A DNA stretch of 64,000 nucleotides from Rotaria macrura. Lineage: Eukaryota > Rotifera > Eurotatoria > Philodinida > Philodinidae. Shown here piece after piece: positions 12,848 to 25,000 of the stretch. A model generated the notes under the pieces. That model ran no database searches and was not told where the DNA came from. It was given only the letters and a program-made list of their open reading frames with translations. A program made the translations under genes and the position numbers. The stretch's first letter is position 1. The number at the start of each line of letters is the position of its first letter. The DNA lies in NCBI GenBank assembly GCA_900239685.1, contig OENT01000075.1, positions 177,948 through 241,947 of the forward strand. The letters run 5' to 3'.

Positions 12848-14578
12848 TTATGTCGCTATTTTAGTTATTGCTGCATTGGTACGATTGAGAGTATTTGTAC
12901 GAGTTGTAGTATAATCATACCTCGATATTTTGAATAATCTTTTAATTTGTCGACGATAACCACCATTTGTCAAAAATGATATGTAAAAGCTAGAAGCAAA
13001 AAATGTGTATGACAATATATGAATCAATTCAATCATGACTTTTTCTATAGCCACTTGTAAAGCTGACTTTGTCGAATATTGAGTGGCATGAGAATAGATA
13101 AGTTGAATTGCATAAGGTATATATGTTACAGAGGCAATAATTGATTGTAAAATAAGCATCCATTTCAGTTGAGAATCCATGTTTTGTAGAACGGATCTAC
13201 GTAAAACGGTCACCAATGGTCTATCAATCTCAGAAGCAACTTGTCGTTGAATGACATCACGGACACTTTTTATCAATAGATATGCAAGAACGATTGTCAC
13301 TATCGGTGGGCATATGGCTGTTAAAACGACTTCAGTATAATTATCATAGTAAGAATAAAATCCTGGTGACGGTTCACAAGTCCCATGCCGTGTACTATAT
13401 AATGTAAGTCGATGGCCAAGAATCAAGAGCCAAATAAGAGCACTTGCTAAAGACATCTTGTAAGCTAGCGCCTTGCGATTGCTCCACTGACGATATTCTT
13501 CAATCGAAATAAAAATCTTAATGACTATTCTCTCAGATAGAATAAAGGTTCAGTGATGATAAAAGCAATGTTTTTGCGAAAGTACATGAATGGTTTCGTT
13601 CAAAATACGTGAAAACTAACAGAAATACAAACATAATAGTCATTCTGAAGTTATCAAAAGTAAGAATAATATTTCACATTCGATTTCAAAGAATCAATTG
13701 TTAGCTCAGGTTCGATTTTGCGTCATATTATTATTGGTTGATCAATAAAATGAAGTTGTTATGGTTATAGAATAGAACAACTCTCATGATAGATTCTACT
13801 ACATAGTCGAATAATGAATCGATTCAATTGTAACAAATACTGAAAGGTCGTAGTATACTATCTTAAGCTATAGCATAAGCATGTGAGAAAATCATTGAGT
13901 GAAATTCGACTGAACCTAACTGTGCCTCCATGTTCATCGTTTTGTCCAGGGAACTCTCTGAAGAAGCGACTATTGATAATGAATGCATTCTCAAGCATGT
14001 TTCATACTTAATGAAATTTTAGCTTCGAATTCGGCTTTATTTTCTTGTTGTGCTTAGTTTATAGTTTCTACTCGTCAGACGATAACAATGAAAATCTTCT
14101 CGATCCGTTTTTATATTTCTGCATCAACAGATGCTCAATATTTTGCTGGGTAAACTAAATGATTCATATCTAATTAATTAGTTAATATTGATTTCTACTT
14201 ACTATTGGAACGTTGCGTTGATAAAAGACGATCGATAGTTGCCAAGAAAAACAAACTAAATGATACTTGATTACTCCAATCAGAGATAAACTGTCGAATT
14301 TTACAAATTTCATTGTAACGTGTCATTATTGGAATTTGAAAACCTTTCTGCAGAACTCTTGTAAGCAAGAGAAAGTCAAAGTAAATAAAATCAGACATTG
14401 CTTCTGATAATAGATAAATTGAATAGGCTCGTTTTCGAAATGAACGAGAACTGAATACAATCATATTTCCAAAACAACCGATCGTACCTGCCACTAACAG
14501 AAATGAACCAAGCCACATGTTCAGTTGATAGGGTGCAGCTGAAAGGCCACTACTAACACTGCTTGATGTTATATCCAT
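12848..14578 (-). CDS. Class A (rhodopsin-like) G-protein-coupled receptor, FMRFamide-receptor-like
   Basis: Exon 1 (14578-14203) and exon 2 (13497-12848) give 341 aa. The splice (donor GTAAGT, acceptor ATTGAAG) is phase 1 and restores RSNKYRQWSNRK. Seven hydrophobic segments are visible: TM1 with the Gly-Asn pair (GCFGNMIVF); TM2; TM3 following Cys (CKIRQFI) and ending ATIDRLLST, a DRY-type variant; TM4 (SLASALIWLLILG); an extracellular Cys in GTCEPSPG that can pair with the TM3 Cys; TM5 with Pro; TM6 (MLILQSIIASVTYIPYAIQ); TM7 (SYTFFASSFYISFLTNGGYRR). It should sit in the plasma membrane and signal through G proteins; the ligand is unknown, neuropeptide-like by resemblance. The N-terminus is Ser-rich. 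A longer start at 14614 (12 codons upstream) is possible, but MDITSSS looks more natural. The intron is 705 bp. Confidence 0.85.
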
Positions 14579-17500
14579 AACTTTTAGATTTTGTAGAACA
14601 AGGATATTCTTCAATTATCTAAGTCGATATGAATCTACAATCAAAGTCGATTATGCTTGCAAAATAAATCTAATTTTATATAGAATCTAATATAAATAAT
14701 TTCTCACACTAAAAAGCAATCTCTCAATTATTTTCCATCCGGCTAGATCATGCAACTCAGCTATCTACGATTTACGATGATACTTCATGCGTAATATTTT
14801 GTTAGCAAAACAATAGTACTCAGAATATTTTTGTTGATTATGTTCCATGAATCATTTCATTGGTGTCAGTAATGAAAGGCTTTCAGATTCTTATTTGATA
14901 GAAATTTTTTTCTAATTTAAGAAATATGTCTGTGACAGTTTGTCTAAAACTCTTAGTCACGCCGGGTAAATTCATAATGTTTATATATAAATATACGTAG
15001 CAACTGGCATATTTAGCCTAATTAGTAGATGATTCTTTTTAACGATTCCTTAGAATACTCGACTAGTTCAAATAGTTCGATTATTAAGAAATAGCTGTGT
15101 CTTCATTCTGTAATAGAGCATACAATCGCATAAAAGAAATCGTTGGATTTCTTGGTGTGCTATTAAAGGATTAATTTTCTTTTTCAAAATATCTTTTGTC
15201 AATAAATTTTCAGTTCCAAATATATCATGAACAAAACGGATGCGTTAGTTAAAAGATTGTCTAGCAATTGCTCCTTAATATATGTACAGTCCAGTTTGCC
15301 TGTCTACTTTTGAAGTATTAATTAGTCACAAAGGATAAAGAAGAAATATATCAAAAAATATATAGAATGCTGCAAACATCCGCCCCTGTGGCTTTCAACA
15401 GGAAGGACATCCTGTTTCTATGCATTAATTTCATTACGATTTTGAACACAGTTTCTGTTTGAGAATGAAATACATTGACCGTGATTATTAAATCTCTGCC
15501 GAAAAATTTGAATCGCATTTGAACTCGAACTTATTAATTTTTAGATATAATTTTAATTTGTCAACGATTTGGTGTTTAAAATTATGAAAGATTCAATACT
15601 CTATATTCTGACTAGATGTACTATCTTTTATTTTGTCAATTACTAAAATTTAGATTAGAAGAAATCACATATTAACTCAGAATATCTCCTTATACCACAA
15701 ATAATAAAATTAGAAAGTTAAATATGGTTTTAATTACAGACTGTACATGTGTATAGAGCAGTTTAAAAAAAAGGAGAAATCAAACGAAATATAATTTAGT
15801 ACACTTCTTGAATCTATATATCTTATTATATCTTTCATAGGATGCAAACAACTTGATCATGTGTTTAATGAAGTAGAAAGTTAGATTACTGCTGGGAATA
15901 AGATTTTTGTTGTTATCTTGCTATTTTTAATACTAAAACACTGTTGAATATTATGGATATGATTGATTTTAATTTCAACTGACCTAATTTAGTTTGTCTA
16001 GAGACACATACTTTACAAATATAAATTTTTACGATCACTCGATATTGTCTTGCAAAATATCAGTGAGATCATACAAGACAACCTGTCTGTAGTTAGTGTA
16101 CATATATTAAAAGGGAAACATAAGCCAGAACTATAATTTGAAAAGCCGGCTGAGTTTTTTCTATTGTATTATCTAGAGAGTAGAAAATTATAACGCGCAT
16201 GCAACAATTGAACGCTAGATTTTATGACTAAACGTTTGAAATAAGTTCGACATGTTTAGGAACGGATTACTACCTTTGAATCGTTGATGTAAATTGATGC
16301 ACTTTATATATTTTTTCTTGTATTGTATAAAGGACTCCATGACATTACGGTCCTACAGGCACAACAGACTAGACCCAAACAATAACAAAATAAAGGAAAA
16401 AACCATTGAAAAGATGTGAAAGCTATAACAGAAAAGCTGATAACATTATAGTACATTAGAAAGTATCAGGAAATTCAGTGAACATTTTCAGTTCATCGGA
16501 GTTAAATTCGGTGCTTTAATCTCTTGCATCACTATATTCTTTAAACCATTGGATAGATCTTATAAATACATCTACTTATGGAACGAAGTGCTTCAAATTT
16601 CTAAGACATTTTATTTGAAGATTACCTTATTACTACTGAGACCTAATATCGTTAAGCTAATATTGCTCTTGTAATAGCCTACCATCGACAGAGTATTGAC
16701 TTGCCATTTTTTAATTGGTGGAATTTATTGTTCGATCAATTATGTCTTTATTAATTTTTCACACATCATGCATTGGAACATGATAGCATCGATAATTAGA
16801 ATACGATAATCTAATAGCTGTATCCTGCTGATGTGTACCAGATAAATGTATACGGTCCATGCTTTAATCATTTTTATGATTCATTGATATAATTGTATTT
16901 CGTATTGAAATCCTATGCAATACTTAGAAGTTAACGTTTCATTGTTTTTATTTTTACAATTGTGACTATTTTGCAGATACATGCATAATTGACAATTCTA
17001 ACTATTGTATTAACTATAATCGAGATCATTTGATGAATAAATCTCGACTTATTGGTTAATAAACGAATACAATCAATTTACTCGCTACGTTTTTCTGAAC
17101 AAAAAATACACTGTACCATATTGATCGAATGGTCTCATGCATCAATTTATTTTCTCTATGCGTATATGATTCGTCGTCATATTATTTAACTGGTTACGTA
17201 TGTTTTAACAAGCAATATTTCATCATAAAAAGAATATCCAATGAGATTTCTTTTAAAGATAACAAGGTTCAAGATTTTCGAGTTTCTCTAAATGAAATCA
17301 AAACATTTATTGGATACGTAACAAGTGTCGCAGAAACGTTTCTACTGCTGAGTTTACTCGCTATATGCAAAAACAACATTACAAAGCAGAGTGTGAGATA
17401 AAATTCGAAGTTCATCTACTTGAATAATTTTTATCATGAATATGATACTTATCAGTAATTCGAAAGCTAGTTTTCTTATAACTTCGTAATTAGACAGGAA

Positions 17501-19205
17501 TGCTTCATCATTTTCGTTGAATCATCTTTTGTTCAAAAGAATTTTAAAACTATAAGGCATGGAAAAAAATGCACATGATGTATAAATATCTTCTTATCGT
17601 TTTATGATTATATTGTCTTTTTACTTGACTTCAAAATATTAAAAGATAAGAAAACTTGTAATAATATCTACTCGGAGATTCAAATAACTTTTGAAAAATA
17701 TTATGGTACTATTTTCTTGGACTTGACCAACGTTTTTCTTTCATTTTGACAGAATCTCGATAAAAAGAAATGTTACTCAATATAGATAGAAATTTATATG
17801 AAAATAGCAAGGGAAACGGCAGAGTTGTGAATCTAACATTAATTTGATCTATTTCGCAATACGTGACGCTTACTTCGACATACTTCTTACCCTGAGCTAA
17901 GCCCCCTGTTGCGTCGTTAGTCGGTCGAGAGGCGCAACTATTAAAAATGCCGGGTGCCACAATAATGGATTGTGACGTAGAATACAATTGATGAGACAAA
18001 GTAAAATTAAAGTCGGATAAGTATCCGATAATATATTTGATATGAACAGAAAAGAGGTGAGATAGAGAACGAGATGAGAGAGTAACTGACGAGAGTAACG
18101 AGAGAGAGAGAGAAATATTCGAAGTAGATATCAGAAACGCTCGAATGGCGAGTGGAAGATATCAGAAGAAGGAATGTAGGTGTGTCTCAATGAAGAGAGA
18201 GATGTAAAGTAGAGTGAGTAGATGATGAAGAAAAAGAGAGAATAATTATGTTAAACTGAATTAACAATTTTAGGCGCAAAGCAATAAGAGAGGGAAACTA
18301 GAAAGAGAAACAAACAAATGCGCACACAAACATCAAGATAACATCAGTGAGGATTATGCCGTCACAACCCCTCCCCCAGCCCCCCGATCACACTCATAAT
18401 AAAAGACTCCGGGTCTTCTATCATGTTTCGCCAAATATCTTGAAAATTTTACCAATTTTCCCTGACGAAAACACAAATTACTATGGAGAGACCCTTACGA
18501 GGGATCTTCTAATTTAGGGTGAGGGATCGCTTATAGTAATTTCAACTGCTGTAAGAATACGTTAGTACTGTTGATTCTCTTTTCAACATTTTATCGGCTT
18601 AAAATACTTCCAGTATCTTGAAGTTATTTTAAACAAACAGGCTTCCAGTCTATATTATTTTGAACTACTGCTTCTTGTACTTTGGCATGCTTCTTTTTTA
18701 ATTAAGTGTACGTGGGATTACTTCTAAAAACATTCCATGTCTCCTACGTGCTTTGATCTGCTTTGTTATTCGACGTGCTTCTCTGTTTGAAATACGCCGT
18801 TTTTCTCTTGGAAAACTGTCTTGATCTCTTTACAGTTTTAATTAATTGCACTACTTAATTATGGAAAACATGAATGAATGACATGCAAGTATCAGCAATA
18901 CACTTTATCATACTTCGTTATGGTATTTTCAAAAGTTGTTTGAGAAACGAAGTAGATGTCACCACTGATCATCCGTGAAACTACCAGCTAAAAAATCTAT
19001 TGTAATGGTATTTATTTTGTCCTTCAAATGACCTTTTAAAAACCTGTCATAATCCAATGATCGCGCAGGAAGAACTGCCAACTTTTGTCTTCACCCCTAT
19101 TTATTAACAAAAAATGGTTCATGATGCTAAATTAATTCTTCTTTTTAACAATATTAACCTATATGAAAAATGTCTTTTTTTCAATGATCAACTACAACTA
19201 GGGAT
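14579..19205. other. Intergenic stretch, no convincing gene
   Basis: AT-rich sequence without recognisable exons. It contains a possible LTR-like unit at 17971-18366, with a GC-richer patch just left of it (about 17890-17960) and a pyrimidine/C-rich tract (CCCCTCCCCCAGCCCCCC) around 18367-18384. No RNA gene was recognised. Confidence 0.5.
17971..18366. mobile_element. Possible solo-LTR-like unit (TGTGACG...CGTCACA)
   Basis: The segment begins TGTGACG at 17971 and ends with its exact inverse CGTCACA at 18360-18366, the TG...CA form expected for a long terminal repeat of about 396 bp. It is rich in GAGA tracts. The flanking five bases (TGGAT, ACCCC) do not match, so no target duplication is seen. 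No second copy, reverse transcriptase or clear primer-binding site is present. A seven-base inverted repeat can occur by chance. Confidence 0.25.
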
Positions 19206-19766
19206 ATACGGTGTAGGGGTGCAACAAATCTTGAATGGATTTGGGATTTGTTACCAAATCTCTGATGTTTGGACTTGGGTTTGGTTTTGGTTTCTAGATT
19301 TGTGGTATGGTTAGACATGAGTTCCTAGCTGTGGATTTCGTCTAGATTTGGATTACAGTATTGTTTATATTACTTTTTTCAGCTTAGATTTGGGATTCGG
19401 GATTGGTGATACGTTTGGAATTTGGGGTTTGGACTTGGGCTTGAATTTGGATTTGGGTCTTAGATTTTGATTTGGACTTGGGATTTGTTTTCAATCGAAC
19501 ATGAGTCACACTTTGTAGTCGTGCTATATTGAAATCAAATCTCAATCCCTAATCCAAATCCCAAACCCAAATCTATACCAAATCTATACAATTTCATATC
19601 AATTTATAAGACTTGAGATTCTTTTCTCCCTTCTTTGACTTTATCTTACAAAGTCTCATCAGATTTTGGTAGATTAAGATCAAATCCAAATCTCAATCGA
19701 GAACAAATCCAAATCTATTTACACCTAATCCCAAGGCCTTGGATTTGTTGCACCCCTAGTACGGTG
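19206..19766. mobile_element. Non-autonomous hAT-like element with 8-bp target duplication
   Basis: The element at 19214-19758 (545 bp) has terminal inverted repeats TAGGGGTGCAACAAATC and GATTTGTTGCACCCCTA. It is flanked by ATACGGTG (19206-19213) and GTACGGTG (19759-19766), an 8-bp target duplication with one difference, as hAT transposases make. The left interior is degenerate GGATTTGGGATTTG-like tandem units; the right interior has their reverse complements (CCAAATCCCAAACCC), so the whole element can fold back. No transposase is encoded. It lies near the outer end of the left arm of a larger inverted-repeat element. Confidence 0.8.
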
Positions 19767-19937
19767 TCAGCGATAACCTCGACAAAAACCGTTAGTTTTT
19801 TCACCAACAGTGACGCTCGGTGCGCACGAGTAGATTCAGTGTCACTGATCACTGGTACACTGATACCGTCTGCGTCACTGGTATGTCAGGCACAATAACT
19901 TCACTGACACCTCGTAAATTATTGTTAAATAGTACTG

Positions 19938-20113
19938 CAAGATGTGTGCTTTAGATAAGCAAAGAATGATCATAAACTAGATGCATCTCTTTTTCAAGAA
20001 GATTAATTCATATTCATCGAAGAATTAGATAAGTACGTTATAAGTGAAAATCTTTGAAAAAAAATTACATCTAGTGCATGATCATTCTTTGCTTATCTAA
20101 AGCACATATCTTG
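19938..20113. repeat. Hairpin with about 53-bp arms
   Basis: CAAGATGTGTGCTTTAGATA and the bases after it (19938-19990) recur as the reverse complement at 20061-20113, ending ATCTAAAGCACATATCTTG. Only a few bases differ, and about 70 bp separate the arms. It may be a small MITE within the larger foldback element. Confidence 0.75.
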
Positions 20114-20659
20114 TAATATTACAAATTGCGCGCATTGATAATCGATTCGCTGGACCCTGCACTTCCAAAACTCACGTATGCAAACATATGAACAGAAGAC
20201 AAAGTTGGCTGTTTCTACTATAAATCCTGAAATTTCCTGAGAGATGGCCAAATAAGTTGAGAAGAGACGAGAAAGGCAGACAGTAATTAAGTGAAAGTGG
20301 AGGGCCGATGAGACAAAATCGAGAAATTTACAAGAACACTGACGAAGCAAACCTATTCAAAGTCAATGCAACAGACAGGTGAGGAGCAGCTCTCAAACCA
20401 CGATTTGGATTCGAGTGAAGGCTGACTCGCTCTCAGCTTCGTAACCGATAGACTAGACTGGAAAAATCTCGTCACGGGGACTTAAATATCATTCAGATGG
20501 ACAAGAGGTTACCTCTTACACGTAGCTACTGGACCCCGTGGCTCTCTCATTTAACGATTGAGGGATTAAAGTTCCTTACCGAGACTCCACCAGGTCCTTT
20601 CAGTCACTCTTCGATTGGGTGAGGCTACTCTGCGTGATCTTCCAGCGGATTCGCCCATA

Positions 20660-20860
20660 ATATGTGCAATAAAAGTCGTAATTTCTGCCTCAGAAATGAT
20701 CATTTATGCCATTGAAGTGGCAATCGGTGCCACTTTAATGGTCATCTGTGATTCAGAAATGGCAGTTTGACCACAGATATCGTCATTTCTGCCATTGTAA
20801 TGGCACCTTGTGCAACAGAAATTACCATTGGTGCCACTAGAATGATGATTTGTACGAAGA
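20660..20860. repeat. Cluster of TTTCTGCCATT / AATGGCA words
   Basis: Short words such as TTTCTGCCATTG, GTGGCAATCGGTGCCACTTT, CAGAAATGGCAG and CATTGGTGCCACT recur in both orientations over about 200 bp, giving local hairpin potential. They form part of the interior of the foldback element and have no coding sense. Confidence 0.5.
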
Positions 20861-21119
20861 GTTGTAGGCAGGCAGACACAGGTGAATTATGGTCCCTAGA
20901 CCCTAGCCTCACAGTCTAGGGAATGTAACCATTAATGACGAGTTGTCAGTGAAGCCAGTGTGCCTGATATACCCGTGACGCCGATGGTATTAGTGCACTA
21001 GTGATACAGAGGTCATTGGTGTCCGTGTGATCAATATGTCAGTGATCAGTGGCATTGAACCTACCAGTGTGCAGTGAGCGTCACTGTCGATGTTCATTAG
21101 TGTTCAGTTAACGTACACC

Positions 21120-22076
21120 CACACATCCATAAGAACAATAACAATCTTGATTACTCTTGAGAGTGTCAAATGTAATCTAGTGAAAGTGTTTCTCCAAGTG
21201 CGATTTGGTAGACGTAGATTGTAAAGTTCAAAGGATTGGTATACATGGTGAATAAAAAATCATGATTACAGTCTATCATAAATTACTTTATTATTACTCT
21301 TATGCCGGTCAAAAGTGTCACAGTGTTCAAACAGACGACTTCTAATCTAAGAGGTGTTCCTCTGTTAATAACTGTTTACTGAAACCCACCGTTCTGTCTT
21401 TGACAAGTGAAGTAGATAAGAGTGTGAACGAAAAAAAAACAATTAGAGTTGCCTCACATTCACGTGTAAACACATTGGCTATTGCACTCATCTAGAATAT
21501 AGAAAAGTGATTCACGCATCTGACTTATTTCAAGTAATTATCTGTACAGTCAAGCTACATTGAATTTTGAAGAAATCGAAACGTGAGACAATACGAAAAT
21601 GAAAATCTTTATTGCGAAAAAAAACCGGAGTTTTACATTATTTATGTATGGACTTGTGAACAACTATCACAAAACTTTTTCATGCATTCTAAGATAATCT
21701 ATTATAAATTCATTTCATTAGGACCTATCGACCTTAGACCGGTTCGTGATCAAATCGATATGCATTTTTCATTCTGGAATAAATCATATTGTGACGGCAG
21801 AATTATCTATTGATGGTCGCATTTGTTTGAGCATCAATAAACTTCAAGTATTGATTTTTCTTTTCAAAATATGATAAGCTGTCGAAACAAAAGAGAGATG
21901 TAGACTCTGCTAAAATTGTTATCAGCATTGGCATACTTCTGGTGCATTTAATGTAATACCAAAAATCAAAACAGATCGGTCGATCCTTATGATATTTAAA
22001 ACAAGACGAATATCTTGCCTTTTCCCCTCATATTTATTAAAAATAAGATTTCGCGCAAATATTCGATATGGATAAA
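21120..22076. other. Intergenic, nothing recognised
   Basis: AT-rich sequence between the foldback element and the 3' end of the PDE1 gene. No exon or repeat with clear boundaries was seen. Confidence 0.5.
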
Positions 22077-25000
22077 TCATATAGAAGGTGAACCTCGAAG
22101 TAATAATTCATGTTGTGATCGTCTTTTCAAACAATCTTTAGCTCTTTCCACATATATTTGTAAATATTCAGAATTAAGTTTAACAGGTTTTCTACTAATG
22201 AGCAACTGTTGAATATCATTATCTTTTGATAGTTGCCGCCATGTTTCTAAATTTAATTGTAAATCATTTTGCCATGGAAATATATGTGTTGCATTTACTG
22301 GCGCCAACCTAGCATCATGATCTAATGAATCCATTTGAAGTACTTTACATAAAACATCGAACTAGAAACAAAACGAAGAAGTATATTCTCTACAGGTGAA
22401 GTGATCAGAAAAAAATAGGATGACTCACTGAAACAAGATGTCATACTTTTCTACAATCATATGAGAAAATAATCTATATTTAGAAAATTCCCACCTTGAT
22501 AACTTTATCTTTGGTTCGGCTGGTTTTTAATTGATGCTACTAATTACACAGAAGAAGGGTCATAATAACTGATGGAAAAACAACTGAAGTTATAATAGAA
22601 TTTCGGAAAAGGAGAGTAAAACAATTTTGAGCAAAATTTTTGTTTCAAGATCCTTCTTACAGTCAATAAACATATCAGAGTATTTGACTAGTACTATTCT
22701 ATCGTTGCTAAATGATAGATTGATGTCTTCAAACTAGAGTTGTGTAAAGCCAGTGTTTCTATCGAAATTATAAAATTCATGATAGTGTTCATGGCTTTTT
22801 CTTCAACTACTTACTTAGCATTTATATATTCCTAAGTTTTTAAGTCTTCCTTTCGAAAGAAACTATCCAAATGAAAACATGCTCACTGATCCAACGACTA
22901 CGCTTGAGTTATATCAAATTTTGATGGGCTAAAAATTAACTCGAAGACTTATCTATAGACAATATTTGAACGCCAATTTTGATCATTAAGATTTTGCAAG
23001 ACTTCATAATCACGTGGAAGTCTACGAAATTCATTCGAATAGTAGCCGGGAAACGAAAGCAATAACATTAGTTAATGTTCTTTCATTCAATCGATACCAG
23101 TATTAGATTTATCAAATAGACATCGAATATTAAATACAGCCGATCCATGTTTTACTTTATCGGTGAGTAAAATATATACGTGTAAAATACTGAAGTCAGA
23201 AATAATGCTATTTACGCTATGTCATTCATTTTTTTACTTATTATACTTTTGACTAGCGAAAAATTTCAAAAGAAACTCTTGAAAATTTTCTGTCATTTTC
23301 GAATAGCAGAATGCAGTTCAACTTTCGTTCCTATTTACTTACATGTGTCTATAATGACAGGCAAAGATGGTTCATTACCATTGAGTTTAGTGTTTTTTAT
23401 TGATTCATATTACTGTAAGATTAGCACACTGTAATGCTGAGTGTAAAAAAGTAAAAAAACTTCGTCGTACTTCATAGAAAGTGCCAATTTTTTCCTCTTA
23501 GCTTCCGCTTAGAAATTATCAAAAAAAGAAGAAGAAAAGAATATTTCAAAGCACTCCTTCATATAGACATGACTAAATGTAACGATGTTGTTGTTAATAC
23601 GTCGGAGAACTCATTTTGTATATAATTTGAGTGTGTAGAATTGATGACTTTAGTGGAAATTTCAAGGTGAGATGAAATGATTTGAATTATTATCAAGAAT
23701 TGGACGAAGAAGAGATGAAAACCCTTATACTACATTGGTGTGTTCCTCAGCACTACAACAATCTACTGTTAAGTATATGCTTATGACAAATTCAATTCGA
23801 CTTCAATTTACTTATTTGTTCTGTTAAATTATTCATTAAAAACATAAGGACTTTCATAGGTTCTAATGCACAAAATTTTAAGTTGATGTGAAATTTCTAT
23901 ATGATCACAGTTCATGAAATATAAGTTGAAGTTTTCTTAAACATATTGGAGACAATCTTGTTGTTATCCTACATGTATGATAGATCTATTTTCACTTACA
24001 GTTGGATAGACAATATGTGAAATAAATCCAATCTGTAATTGTACAATATCAGTTGATTCTCGATCGAACGTTGACTTATTATCATCGTAATATATTTTTT
24101 CTAAATCACCTTGAATGAAAAATTCCTCCATAACCTTTTCAGCAGCCTGAATATAAATAGGCCATGGCTTGGTTGCATTTGAAATATCTGCAGCATGTAA
24201 TAATGTATGTAATAGAGTTTTTGAATCAGTTGCAATTGTTGCTGATTTTGTTTCTTTGAAAAAGAAATATGTTGACATACGTTCAATAAGTGATGCATGA
24301 TTAGCCATGTCAGTTGCAAGTACAAGAGATATAACCAGTGAACGAAATATTCGATATTCATCAGCATTCATATTCGACCAAATATTTAAACGTTTATCAC
24401 GTAAGAGTTTGAATACTGCACTTGAATGATGATTTTCTATAAAAAGAATGATAGAAAATCTTGAAATTATATGATACAATACTATCATTAGAAATGAATC
24501 AAGTTATATTAAATTAATGATGATATATAATGTTTCAAAAAGTGTTAGTGAGATTTTTATTTATTTTTTATAGAAACAACGAGGTCTGTTCCACGTGTGT
24601 GTATTAGTGTATTTTTCAGATTTATCTGTGCAATATTCAATGGTAGCCAAGTAAAACTACGAGTAAAATTCATCAGGATTTTTATCGAAATTTATAGATT
24701 CAATCCATCTTTACCCGTTCAACCATAAAAACATGTCTACATTTGTTTTTTTTTCAATGTGATGCTACAAATCATATTATGATTGGTATGACAAACATAA
24801 TCATTGCAATAGAAACTTCCTGTAGATTAGAAAAACAATAATTTATATATATATACAATAGAATAACAGTTTAGATGTCAAGTGTATTGCTGAAGACTTA
24901 ATAGCCCATTCAATTATCATGGTCTTGAAAATAATAATTGTTTTAATAATCGAAAACTTCTAGTTGAAATAGGTCAACATCTAGGTCTGAATATCAGAAG

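Larger units (their letters stand above)
19761..21119. mobile_element. Composite foldback-type element with CACTG-rich inverted arms
   Basis: The left arm (about 19761-19918) and right arm (about 20933-21119) are imperfect inverted copies. Shared blocks are CAGTGACGCTC, CCACTGATCACTG-like, TATGTCAGGCACA-like and TTCACTGACAAC/ACCTCG. Each arm is itself built from repeated GTCACTGATCACTGG-type words. The centre holds a separate hairpin (19938-20113) and a block of TGCCATT/AATGGCA repeats. There is no transposase-like frame. The true outer ends are blurred because the hAT-like element has inserted near the left end; the right end lies near the ACACCC at about 21119. Confidence 0.6.

Noticed and set aside
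15395..15420. Short hairpin AACAGGA...TCCTGTT
   Set aside because: A seven-base stem is too small to distinguish from chance.
17129..17401. 90-codon plus-strand frame
   Set aside because: No recognisable family and no neighbouring exon; composition is as expected by chance.
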